DNA of 64,000 nt from the NCBI GenBank assembly GCA_029948255.1, contig JALIZF010001843.1, positions 186,001-250,000 on the forward strand, given 5' to 3'. Source of the DNA: Telmatactis stephensoni. Its lineage: Eukaryota > Cnidaria > Anthozoa > Actiniaria > Isophelliidae. Position numbers and translations under genes: made by a program. Below are positions 33,408-44,884 of this stretch, one piece after another (position 1 is the first letter of the stretch; each line of letters starts with the position of its first letter). The notes under the pieces were generated by a model that saw nothing but the letters and a program-made list of their open reading frames with translations, was not told where the DNA came from and did not search any database.

Positions 33408-36400
33408 ATGAAGACTTTTGTGCTTGTTTTACTTGTCTCTCAGACCATCTATGCAGCATTAGCGTGCACTTGCAGCAGATCCCAGGTATGATTTTATGAG
33501 ATTTAATAACTTGGATCTCAGTTGTTTAGTAAATCACTGTGTCTCCACATTTGCTGGCGAAACAATCCCACTCTCTTGTCTTCGAAATTTTTTTATTCAC
33601 AGGGATTATCTAGTAATAAGTCATTCTCGTAATTGGTCCCTGCCTAAAGCAATGGCAATTCAAGAATTACATTCAACATGTAAATTTGTTGCTCTACAAT
33701 GATCTGGATAGTTATTCCAATGCTGCTTTTGTCGTAATGCTAAAACAATTAGACTTACTTATGGTCCTTATTGCCTCTATTTGCAAGATTTGTATTTAAA
33801 CTATGAATTCTTCAATCAATACTGGAATCAGAGTAATCAATGGCTTGACGTTTATTGCTCTTAGAAGGCCTTAAATTTTCTATAGGAGAAAAGCGAAATC
33901 AAACCTTATTCAACAAGTCGTTTCAGCATTGTTGATACAATCCATTTTTTCTCCCTTTGCTGCATGAACAATGCACTTGCTTAAAGTTTCTTCATGCATT
34001 GTTTAGGAACAAATTAAGGGGGGTGTTTACATGGCACTAGGATCATCCTAGCAGGCGAATCATCCTGCTTGCTATACATTTACTGCATTCTGTTTACATG
34101 GAAATTCTTCACTTCGGGTACTAGAATCATTCCACTGAACAGAATGCAGTAAATGTATAGCAGGTAGGATGATTCGCCTGCTAGGATGATCCTAGCATCA
34201 TGTAAATGTACACCCCCTAGAATAGCAAAGGCGCTGTTACACGCTGAAACTTTTATCCGAAACTTGTGTCGATCGCCGATGCGATACGAATTTCATAAGC
34301 GTTGTTACACGCTGAAATTTCGTCCTGAAACTTTTTCAAGTTTCTGTTGCAGGAGTAGAAAGCAGTACAACTTTTTGTGAAACCATCTCGTGAAACCGAC
34401 CCGGTGAAAGTTTATTTCATTTAAATGACCATGTTACACGTTGCAATCATGCAATGCGTTGTGAAACTTGTCTCGCAACGGCGATTGAGGCAAGTTTCAG
34501 AGAAGTCAGCGTGTAACAGCGCCTTAATATTGAACGCTAACCTGAGCGTCAACAACAGTACCCAGAGTTAACTCCAATGGTTTTTTAAAGATTTAATCCT
34601 GGGTTAACTCCAATGGTTTTCTTTAGATTTAATCCTGGGTTAACACCAATGGTTTTCTTTAGATTTAATCCTGGGTTAGCGCTAATAATTGGCTTTCGAA
34701 CAACTGAGCCCTGAAAAATAAGTTGATGAATTTAATTTTTCTTAAAATGATGAAATTTTAGTCACGTTCCACTGACGATTAAGGAGGCTTCCTACAATTT
34801 TTCTAGTGCTCGACCGGTCAACTTGAAACGGCTATAGTTCTTACATGAAAGCACCTACAGTTATGACCTTTCGTCCACTTACTCCATAAAGACTGAAATT
34901 TTTATTGGTGGGTGTTTTGTTTACATCAGGGTTACCATAGCGACGAAACGATGACGTCACAGTTTTAGGTTCCAAGCAATTTTACGCGTTTTTTGACCTA
35001 AACTTTTAAAATGACAAACAAGACGTTAATATTTAGGACTTTGCCTAGCAGCATACGAATTTTGGAGAAATTCGTATAGACAGATTTTGAAATATTCGAG
35101 GCGCAATTTTTTAACCCCCAAAATCACAATTTCTAGTCTTCGATTCAATAATTTTAAAAGCAAAGCAGCATGACAACTCTTCGACTGTCCAAATGTTGTT
35201 CAAATATCAGACTACTTCTCTACGAAGTTGCACGTGAGAAAGTGCTTTGGATCTCCGTCAGCATACGTCCATTTAGACATAAAATTGGGCAAAATTTTAT
35301 CAAAATTTATACACAAGACGTTTAGTGCTCCTAAAAAAAAGTCTCTCGTTCAACTGTTTTCTCCCTTTGGTGAGTAGAACTTTAGTATGTTTGCAATAAA
35401 CTGTGCAAGCGCCGATTCAATTGAAGCTTTCTAAGGTACTGAAATCAAATTTCAAAGTTGAGTATATTCGGTGTAACTTAGCGCAGCAAGATTCTAGGTT
35501 CAAGTTGTTGTTTTCATTCTCACATTCCTGCATGCAGGCATGCTTCAGTATGCGCTAATTCGAGGCAATGGTCACCATGGCGTGACGCGCTACCTCACTA
35601 CTGCGTTTCCGTACGCGTGCTCTAAGTTTGGAATGCGTTCCCGGCTTCGGGTTTTTTTTCTGTTAACAACTTACCTTCAACGTTTCCATAATGAACACAG
35701 TAGTGAAGTAGCGCGTCACGCCATGGTGACCATTGCCTCGAATTAGCATACGAAGCATGCCTGCATGCAGAAATGTGAGAATGAAAACAACAACTTGAAC
35801 CTAGAATCTTGCTGCGCTAAGTTACACCGAATATACTCACTTTGAAATTTGATTTCAGTACCTTAGAAAGCTTCAATTGAATCGGCGCTTGCACAGTTTA
35901 TTGCAAACATACTAAAGTTCTACTCACCAAAGGGAGAAAACAGTTGAACGAGAGACTTTTTTTTAGGAGCACTAAACGTCTTGTGTATAAATTTTGATAA
36001 AATTTTGCCCAATTTTATGTCTAAATGGACGTATGCTGACGGAGATCCAAAGCACTTTCTCACATGCAACTTCGTAGAGAAGTAGTCTGATATTTGAACA
36101 ACATTTGGACAGTCGAAGAGTTGTCATGCTGCTTTGCTTTTAAAATTATTGAATCGAAGACTAGAAATTGTGATTTTGGGGGTTAAAAAATTGCGCCTCG
36201 AATATTTCAAAATCTGTCTATACGAATTTCTCCAAAATTCGTATGCTGCTAGGCAAAGTCCTAAATATTAACGTCTTGTTTGTCATTTTAAAAGTTTAGG
36301 TCAAAAAACGCGTAAAATTGCTTGGAACCTAAACCTGTGACGTCATCGTTTCGTCGCTATGGTAACCCTGATGTAAACAAAACACCCACCAATAAAAATT

Positions 36401-39037
36401 TCAGTCTTTATGGAGTAAGTGGACGAAAGGTCATAACTGTAGGTGCTTTCATGTAAGAACTATAGCCGTTTCAAGTTGACCGGTCGAGCACTAGAAAAAT
36501 TGTAGGAAGCCTCCTTAAATAACGTGGATCCACATAATTTTAGCCATGAGCATGTGCAACCGCTGGAATTTGAATAATTTCTATTTTGATGACGTCACGC
36601 TGCGCAGGCGATCCTTTTTGCTTTAAAACTTCAAAATTACACAGTAAAACCTTTTCATGATTTCACAATTTCTTTATAAAATAAATCTACAGGACTTGTA
36701 TGAATAAAATTAGTATTACAGAAATCGTTCGACATCTTGCAATATTTTTTTCGTTTTGTGGTGCAGAATTTTTCAGTTCATTGTCGAATAAAAATTGAAG
36801 TATAAAGTCGCGCGTTTTTAATTGATTTTATGAGAAAAATGGCCTACGTTAATTAAGATGACGTGCGTTGCTACGGTAACCTTACGTGAGATACTTTTAA
36901 TTGATTTCAAACGATTTCCGTAAAGTGTAAAGCTACATGAGCTATAAAACGGTTTCTTTTTTCAGTTGTGCAAAGTCTCTTAAAACCATGCTATTGATCC
37001 TCCTTGGGTCAATACTGTTTTAATTAGATGACCGCTTGTTTGAAGAATCTACCATCTACCCTAAACCCACCACCAATTCACCACTCTTTGCCTCTTCTGA
37101 TGTTGATTCTCTCCTTCCCTTCCCTCGCCCCCAAACCCCCTCCCCCCTCCCTCACCACCACAACCCCACAACCCACCTCCAGATACGCTAAATCCAAGCC
37201 CGTTCATTAAACTACTTGCAGGATCAGTGCTGTAATAAATGGGAAATGATCTACGAGGTCGACAGCAAAGGTAGTCGTGTGTCCGGTAACAAGTTTGCCC
37301 TACTTGCTGCTATATTAGCTGGCTCACGTGTACGTGTATCGGTTTTTGGCGACTATTTTGCCGAGGCTGATGGCGTATATGTCCATGGTGGCCACGCCCA
37401 TGCAGAGTTATTGCAACACGTCAGCAAAAACAGTTGGAAGAGGTTTCAGGATAATGCTTACTGGTGGTGGAATATTGTATCAACTACTGGTCATGTCTAC
37501 ACTATAAGGTCAGTACAAGAGACCATAATAGTAAGAGAGTGAAACTCAGTATTGATGTCTGTGCTATGTTCGTGGCGGCTAAGGCTATTCATAGTAACTT
37601 CAAACAATAGAATTCAAAAATCGAAAGCAAATTAACGGTCCTGTCCGCGCGCAAGTCAAAATTTAAATTGTTTGAGAGCCTTGCGCGCGCGATGGCGAAA
37701 TTACTATGAATAGCCTTAGTCGCCGCGAACATTACACAGACATCAATACTGAGTTTCGCTCTCTTAGTATTATGTTTTCTTGGACAGTAAATGAAAACGG
37801 ATTAGTTTGAAAATGTTCCAATCTAACCGAAGTCTTCCTCTTCATATCATTGACATTCTTTTCTTCCAAATGTTAAAGGTACAACGTTGGTTCTCATACA
37901 TCTCGTGGTGATTCAACAGCTAATCAAGGCTCCAAGTGGTACGTGAAATCAGGCTACTGTCAAAACCATCCAGTCTACGAAAACAGCCAAGCCGGTCAAG
38001 CCAATGGAGGATCCTTGGTGGCCTTGAAGAATGCTATAACCGCTGGTCACGAGATTCGCGCCATCACTAACAGAGGTTACAGCTTTCCTTTGCAAAATAT
38101 TGCATTTGATTCCAACAAAGTAGCTGGCCAGTTCCTTGATCATGTGAGCAAGCACACCTCTGGTGTTACCATCAGTTACCAAAGTAATGCATATTGGTGG
38201 TTCACGATGATTAGTACAAGTGGAATGCATGACATGTCACGCTGGTCAGTCGGTAGTCACACAGACAGAGGTCACTCAAGTGATAAAGTCAGTACTGAGT
38301 GGTTTGAAGATCCCTGTTGGGAGCTTGTGTACAGCCATGACAAATTAGGACGAGCCAAAAAAGGTTCTCTCAGCGCTTTGATCTTGGCCATACAGTCTGG
38401 AAGACGCATTCGTTTCCAGTTCCCTGACAGCAAATTCTACACGGCCGAGGCAGATAATTTGTCCATTCGAAATGGCCACGTGACAGCCCAGGCCTTGAAA
38501 CACGTGAGCAAGGCTTCACTGGAGAAATTCCAAGACAACGCCTATTGGTACTGGTTGATGGTGTCTACCACCGGTACCGAGCGTGCTACAAGGTACAACG
38601 TTGGGGAACATGTCCCAAGAGGTGATTCCAAGGACAAACGTGCTGTCAATTGGTTCGCTGAAACACGACCATGGAAATTAGCTTTCGTGCACAACAAGGC
38701 CGGCGCGGCTATTTATGGATCAAAAGGTACCGTTGTCAACTCCGTGAGGAAAGGAGCCTCGGTGCGAATTGTCCAGGAAGATGGTGCTTATGCATTCTCT
38801 GCACAGAATCTCGCCATCCATGGCGGCAGTGTTGCAGCCCAGACGTTGAACCATGTCAGCATGCAATCAGCACCAGGCAGCATCTATGAGATGCAAATTC
38901 AGCCCAATGCATACTGGTGGTTCACTATCGTGACTACCGAAGGAGAGCGTGACATGTCACGGTGGACTGTAGGAAGTCATCAAGACAGAGGACACACTCA
39001 GGATCGAGTAGGACTCAAGTGGTTTGTCCAAGAATGA
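33408..39037 (+). CDS. Secreted protein of four ~120-residue repeats, family not recognised, 3 exons
   Basis: Exons 33408-33485, 37222-37508 and 37879-39037; 1524 nt, 507 aa, phases matched (0, then 2). Residues 1-19 are a clear signal peptide (MKTFVLVLLVSQTIYAALA), then CTCSRSQDQCC. Four repeats follow (about 27-146, 147-266, 267-386, 387-507). Shared features: an opening W(E/K)xxY/F; a GS or GN...AL/V..AI..G..(V/I)R block; an aromatic plus A.(N/G)(L/V/I)xI; AQ.L.HVSK; NAYWW/YWF..(V/I)(S/T)T.G; RW/YxVG.H..RGxS/T; and a closing WF. No membrane segment or enzyme motif is seen. Repeats 2-4 lie in one exon, while repeat 1 is split, with its last 25 residues at the start of exon 3. Function is unknown; the NAYWW and HVS blocks suggest a folded binding module. 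It sits inside the CUB array but is unrelated to it. Confidence 0.8.
34019..34218. mobile_element. MITE of about 200 bp
   Basis: GGGGTGTTTACATGGCACTAG on the left is complementary to ATCATGTAAATGTACACCCCC on the right. The arms continue through GGATCATCCTAGCAGGCGAA and its complement and through ATACATTTACTGCATTCTG and its complement. It lies in intron 1 of the four-repeat gene. A fragment of a similar end is at about 23270. Confidence 0.8.
34226..34527. mobile_element. MITE of about 300 bp with GGCGCTGTTACACGCTGA ends
   Basis: GGCGCTGTTACACGCTGAAA at the left is complementary to the right end CAGCGTGTAACAGCGCC. The GTTACACG motif recurs inside. It lies only 8 bp after the preceding MITE. 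Confidence 0.75.
34560..34711. mobile_element. MITE family M2, copy 2, with 36-bp internal tandem repeat
   Basis: The right end TTTCGAACAACTGAGCCC matches the family at 17455 and 63078. The interior TTTAGATTTAATCCTGGGTT has expanded into about three 36-bp units. Confidence 0.65.
34779..36518. mobile_element. Giant palindromic foldback element (arms about 820 bp, TTAA ends)
   Basis: The sequence from 34779 to about 35603 is the reverse complement of about 35698 to 36518, with only occasional mismatches (for example CACGTGAG against CTCACATG). The loop is about 94 bp. Both ends read TTAAGGAGGCTTCC / GGAAGCCTCCTTAA, so TTAA may be the duplicated target, as in piggyBac-type insertion. There is no transposase. 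It fills much of intron 1 of the four-repeat gene and would form a long hairpin in the pre-mRNA. Confidence 0.85.
37516..37782. mobile_element. MITE family M1, copy 4 (full length)
   Basis: From CAAGAGACCATAATAGTAAG to TTAGTATTATGTTTTCTTG, with inverted arms and central GCGCGC. Flanks GTCAGTA and GACAGTA differ at one base, consistent with a 7-8 bp target duplication. It begins only 8 bp after the donor of exon 2 of the four-repeat gene and so occupies most of that intron. Confidence 0.8.
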
Positions 39038-39984
39038 ACGGAATCCACTTAAAGGCATCAGTGACAAAAATATTGACAGTAAACACTTTAGAACTCTGAC
39101 TATTTTAAACACTTATATTTATTTTCGTTGGTGACACGATGTATTTAGGGTTCTGTCAATCAAACTAATTACTAAATCTCTGTGAGTTTTAAGTAGTGCT
39201 TCCATATATGTTTGCCAATACCGATCATCTGTCTGCGAGTATACAAAGCTATACTTATTAAGCCCGCCTTCGAATATGAAACTATATGCGGAGCTAAAAT
39301 CGTTCTTTAGCTAAAAAAAACATCAGACTAGACATACTTAACTGTATTTTGAAAGTGAACTAATGATCCAGGTCGTGTAACCATGAAAATGAAAGTATAG
39401 AAATAAAAATCAGGTGGATCTGCACTTGCATGCTATTGCACTCAACTGATTAACGTACAAACTATAGCAAGGTTACCAAATGAACTAATTTGAGCTGCAT
39501 CGGCGTATAAAGATGCAATAAGGAATGAATGGAAATAAATAGACTATTTTTATTACTGACGTTTCGAGTTTTGTCCCTTCAGCAGAGTAAAAACAAAGAA
39601 ACTCCGACGAATGGCCAAGACCCAAAACGTCAGCAATATAAGTACTCGGTTTTTCATAGCGGAGCCTCGATTTACAAAGGCAATGTATTTATCACTGTAA
39701 GTTTTTACAGATACCCAAAATATATTTGCACCATTAAAACAATAACACAGAAAGGCAAGTCGATAAAAATGGAATGATGAATATGCATGACATTTTCTGC
39801 GATTAACAAAGCGAGCAGCATAATTACACTGTAACCCCACAATGAAGAGTTTGAAACAATTAAGGATTCCAACATTACTGAGATCATAAGGGTCTAAAGA
39901 ATACCAAGAAACCCAGAGAAAATGTGACAGTTCTCCAGATTTTCAATCGATGCTTTTGAGACACTTTATGGATGACTTGGCAAC
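39038..39984. other. Intergenic and upstream region of CUB gene B
   Basis: No gene supported. From about 39680 onward the sequence is closely similar to 44545 onward, upstream of CUB gene C. This shows that the duplicated unit includes the promoter region. Confidence 0.5.
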
Positions 39985-42305
39985 ATGAAACGACTTTCAA
40001 AATGTCTGACAATAACTTGCAAGACCCTCTGGACATTTGGTGAGTTTATTTGTTCTTAAACTTATGTATGTCGTTCTATTCCGTTAGAAAAAATAGAGCT
40101 GAACTTTAAATTGTCGACGAATTTTACCCTGAAGTGTAAATCAGCGCTGCTGCAAACATACACATACATATCTCTTTATTTCACTTCGGATTTATGATAG
40201 CATACAAATATATACCAGTGTCTCCGAAGAAAAACATGAATAAATTAATAATGTCTTAAAGATACTTAAAATACACAATAAAGTGTATGTATAGACATTA
40301 CTTATAAGCACCCCATGCATACTACGGCAGGGAATCAAGAAAAATTATACACTTACAAATGATAAAGAATGATGAAAATTCTTAGCACTAAATTAATTCC
40401 AGCTAGCATGGTTTGATCATTCACATTATTCCGAATATTGGTTATGATATCGCAGTGGCTGAAGACCAAATCTAGTAGTATTAACTTTAGGAAAGCATAA
40501 CTTGCGTCTACCCTGTGGATCATAGCACACCGATCTAGTACGAAAAAGAGACATCATATAAGATGGTGCGTTCCGTAAAGCAATTATACAAAACAATAAA
40601 CATGCCTTAATTGAATTATTCTATCTCATTTTATCTTTCAATGAGGTCATTCCTACTTTTTTAAGTATATGATGGACTCCCTACAAGACTTACTGCCACA
40701 GACACAGACGATACGTTTGGCAACTTGCAAATATTAAAACCTGTTGTACTTTGCAAATTTTGTATTCTTTTCTTTGTCCTTGAAAAATTTATATAAGTAA
40801 TATTATAAGTGGCTCTGTGGCTCCAAAGTTGACTGTAGGATTGAACACTAACAGATCCTCAAGGTATTCTGCCCGCGTCTTCAAGAGAGTTGAACTATTT
40901 TGCTGTCTTCTAATTAGAACAATGATAAGCTAGTTATTGAATAATAAATAAGTTTGAAAAACAATTTTATCTTTCTTCAGTGCTGATGATGGGGTTTATA
41001 ATGTCCTTTCGAACAAATGCTATGCGACATCAAAGTGAGTAGAATATCATAAAATGACCTGGCTAGATCCCTCTTATCCATCCATGTATATCCTCTATCC
41101 TTGTTTCTCCATTGTATTTGTATTCTTATACATCCATTTCATTAAAACCATATCCTGTCCATATCTATGCATCAAAGTCCTTTTCCTTTTATATTACCTT
41201 CATCTCACATTCAAGCAAACTGAATCTGTTCATCTTGCATTCATGGATCCTTGTTCATCTTCCAATAATGCATCCTTGTTCATCTTCCATTGATGCATCT
41301 ATCCTTGTTCATTTTCTATTGATGCTTCTATCCTTGTTCTTTTGCATTCATGGATCCTTGTTCATTTTCCATTGATGCATCCTTGTTCATTTTCCATTGA
41401 TGCATTCTCGTTCATCTTCCATTGATGCATCCTTGTTCATCTTCCACTCATAAATGTTTGCACATCCTTGTTCATCCATGTAATCTGTCCATATATTCAT
41501 CACGCTATGATCTCATCTAACTCCCTGATCTACTAACACACTTTTTTCTATAACGTTAATATAGAAGTTTGGTTGTTCCAAAGAAATGGGTCGTTCTCAA
41601 GTCCAGGATACCCAAACCAGTACCCCGAAAATGTTCTTTACCAGTGGATATTTCCATCCGGTGACAACGATATCGTGGTCGATTTTGTTGACATGGATCT
41701 CTATCATTGTTACACACACGATGACAACCAAGACTGTTTGAAATATGATTATGTATCTATTGACGGTCACTACTACTGTAATTGGTACAAGCCCACTGGT
41801 CCATTAATCTTGGAACCACATAAGGAGACATCAATCTTTTTTCATACCTTCTCGACTAAAGGAGCGTGTAGAGGAAAAGGATTCAAAGCCAGTTACCGCA
41901 CAGTTCCTGCAAAACGTTTTTCGACGAAGTCACCAGTCACTTCTCCAACTAGTAAGTAGAATATGAGGAAAGTTTTCATGCAAATTTCCTATGTTTTATA
42001 CAGCTTTTATTTCATACTTTTTAGATTCGAAAGAGATAATCAACGAAGACATGAAAGTATTCCTCATCGCTGGCATTATCGTTCTTTCTGTGGTGGTTGT
42101 AAGTGTATGCTGTTACCATCGAAAGCGGTTCAACAACCGTAGAAGTTGTCAAGGTCAGCGGTCTGAATGGCCCTATACGGACAGAAATCAAACAAGTTCT
42201 TATTTACCTTTCACCAACCGAGAGCGCGGTCACTACGGGAACATGTCAAATCTAGGTCTGAACAGTATGGTACATAAAAGACGGAGGCCTGATATTTTCT
42301 TGTAA
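39985..42305 (+). CDS. CUB gene B: single-CUB membrane protein with shortened tail lacking PPxY
   Basis: Exons 39985-40039, 40981-41034, 41565-41951 and 42025-42305; 777 nt, 258 aa; all introns phase 1. Exons 1-2 encode the signal peptide (MKRLSKCLTITCKTLWTF joined to VLMMGFIMSFRTNA). Exon 3 is a CUB domain starting RNGSFSSPGYPNQYPENVLY. It lacks the first cysteine pair usual in CUB domains but keeps DCLKYDYV and a CNWYKP segment. Exon 4 gives the membrane segment (about 175-195) and a basic tail. The tail follows gene C as far as TDRNQTSSY, then diverges and stops after about 35 more residues, so it has no PPxY. It may act as a decoy or regulator of its neighbour, or it may be decaying. Confidence 0.82.
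41255..41475. repeat. 25-bp minisatellite in intron 2 of CUB gene B
   Basis: The unit TTGTTCATTTTCCATTGATGC plus four bases repeats about eight times. Open frames across it are artefacts. The same repeat, expanded further, is in the matching intron of gene C. Confidence 0.85.
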
Positions 42306-43331
42306 TGACCAAGCGGACGAGCGAGGTTAACAACAAGTTGACCTTTTAAAAATATTTTCGTCTTTTCTAGCTTTTGGGGATTTTATTCCCGGTTAACGCG
42401 CGCGCGCGCGGTTGTATTCCCGCCATTTTTGCAAGTTCACAAACATTTACAACATCAATAGTGCTAGTGAATATCGTTTTCTTAGTAAAGATGCTTCAAA
42501 AACAAAGTTCCTGCATGACAGCAATACAAATAAACTCAAGGATAACAAATGAAGCTTAGGGGAAATAATGATAAAGTGAACCTTTTTTGGCCAAAATGAC
42601 AATTTTTTAATTTGTTGGACACAATTGGTCGGTTTGTCAACTCGTGATGGACTTGCATGCTGTCCTTTCTCACCTGTTGTGGCATTAAACGAGATAAAAC
42701 CTGAAACGTCCTAGGGAAAATATGAAGTGGCTATTGATGACTTGGAGATATCATATAGTTTGGACCTCAATAAAAGATAAATATCTTTAATTGGCATTGA
42801 CTCATAACTTTGCCGTAGAAGATGCAAGATTGCATATGTCAGCTGAGCTCCGTCTATAGTTTTGACTATATACAGGGTGTCTCAAATGTTCATGCCCTTG
42901 ATTTTTCCAGGTTATCTTATTTTGACTCGTGGAAAAAAATTCTGGCCATTTAATAAAAAACCTGTAGTCTGTTCTTAGTTTTAATGCCCTTCGAAGTTAT
43001 TCGTTATCCATTTGCATTTTAATCTCAAAAAGGGTTCTTTTCAAATATGTGTATCTTTGTGTCCCGCCGCTGTTTTGTTCATAATTAGACGTTTTGAGTT
43101 TGTCTTCTGTTCATTCATTTCCAAAATATAACGAAAACAACGAACCACATCAACTACAAGCTCAAAGGTACTACATGCAGTAAGGATTTCTGGAATGTCT
43201 TCCAAAGAAAACTCAAAAGTACTAAAAAATACGAATGTTATATAAAGCAAACATACAAAAATGTGCCATTTTTCATACCTTCAAGTGTCATTACATTTGA
43301 TACCATGGTTGTTAAATAATATGATTAAAAA

Positions 43332-43359
43332 CAAGAGAGCATTTATGCTCTCTTGTTAA
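43332..43359. repeat. Perfect 14+14 bp hairpin
   Basis: AACAAGAGAGCATT is followed directly by its complement ending CTCTCTTGTT. A T run follows on one side and an A run on the other. In bacteria it would look like a terminator; here it is an isolated palindrome of unknown meaning. Confidence 0.6.
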
Positions 43360-43393
43360 AAAACAAAAACAACAAAACACAAACAAACAAACC

Positions 43394-44080
43394 ATTACGT
43401 CTTCAACACGGTTTAATTTGGGACGGTTATTAAGACTTTTGTATATATGCATAACGTAACATATACCATGCATATGGAAACAACGTTAATAAACTTTATC
43501 TAAACATCACCTACATGTGATTTTCAAAGTTATATCGGTAACGGCACCACATCTCAGCTCGAAATAGGAGAGAGTTTGATCGTCAGTTTATTAACAAAAG
43601 CAATGAGTTTTTTCGGCCATAACATGTATTGCAAATCTCGTAACCTAACAATCCGATGTCTCCTGGAATTTTACAGTAGGAATAACGAAATCATTTAGCT
43701 GATCTAAAATAGAAATAAAAGAAGCCGTAGAAGAGAATCAACAAAAAGTTTATTTACAGATTTGGCCGGGAATAAAAATAGCTACTTCCCAAATTCAAAG
43801 TGAAACTAAAAGAGTATGATTGACGATTTTTTTTGTAACAATAATGAAGACAGATAAATTATATTAATGAAAACTAGCATAGATGTGTTATAAACAACGT
43901 CAGATGAGCTTTGTGACGGGGATTATTAGGTTCTGACCAATCATTCGAGCCCTTACTTCATTTTAATATTATAAAATAAAATATTATAAAATATTGATAT
44001 TTTGTGAGCCTTCAGTGGCAAATACCAGCAGTCAATACCAATCGCTAGTGTCCACAATTAAACCGTGTTGAAGACGTAAT
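43394..44080. mobile_element. Possible non-autonomous DNA transposon with 25-bp terminal inverted repeats
   Basis: ATTACGTCTTCAACACGGTT (43394) is exactly complementary to AACCGTGTTGAAGACGTAAT, ending at 44080. The 690 bp between hold no transposase. No clear target duplication is seen. Confidence 0.55.
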
Positions 44081-44884
44081 AAACACAACGCAGGCTGTTG
44101 AAATTCCTCAGATAAATCTGATGGACATAACTTAAAGAAACTCTAAGAACTGCGGAAATTCAGAGTCGGCTACTAAAAAGCTATTACATGTGAATACAGG
44201 GTACGAACTTTTGAACCACCCTTATTGCACTCAAGTGATGTTTGCAGTTCTAATAATCGATCGAAAGCTAAATAAATACCGGCATATGTTATCTAGGGGA
44301 TCAAGGCCATAAGGGATCAAGGCCTATCTCTTTCATAGACAATGGGAGCCGATTCAAAAATGTATTGAGCCTCATGGGCCAGTAATAGCTTCACTGCACT
44401 GCTAAGAACTGTAAGAAAGCCAGCGAGGACTCAACTGAGATGACAATATCTAGATAACAATATGTAGATGAAAAGGGATGCTCACATGTTCAAGATTTTT
44501 TAAGATGCGTGTGATCAGATCTATTGTAGAACTAAAATAACTTTTAAAAATGTATTTATCACTGTAAATTCTTACAGGTGACCAAAATATATTTGTACCA
44601 TTAAAACAATAACAAAAAAAGGCAAGTCGATAAAAAAGGAATGATGAATATGCATGACATTTTCTACGATTAACAAAGCGAGCAGCATAATTAGATGACT
44701 TCGAACATGGCTCGCGTTCTTTGTGAATTCCTAGTAACTCTACAATGAAGTGTTTAAACAATTAAAGATTCCAGCATTACTGAGATCATAAGGGTCTAAA
44801 AGAATACCCAAGTAACTCAGAGAAAACATGATACTTTTCGAGGTTTTCGATGCTTTTGCGACACTTTATGGATGACTTAGCAAC

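Larger units (their letters stand above)
42306..44884. other. Intergenic region between CUB genes B and C
   Basis: No gene supported. It includes a short GCGCGCGCGCGC run at about 42397, a perfect hairpin at 43332-43359 and a possible TIR-bounded element at 43394-44080. The last ~340 bp repeat the upstream region of gene B. Confidence 0.45.

Noticed and set aside
41054..41375. Small hydrophobic proteins (also 46532-46971)
   Set aside because: Frames across the 25-bp intron minisatellite of CUB genes B and C.
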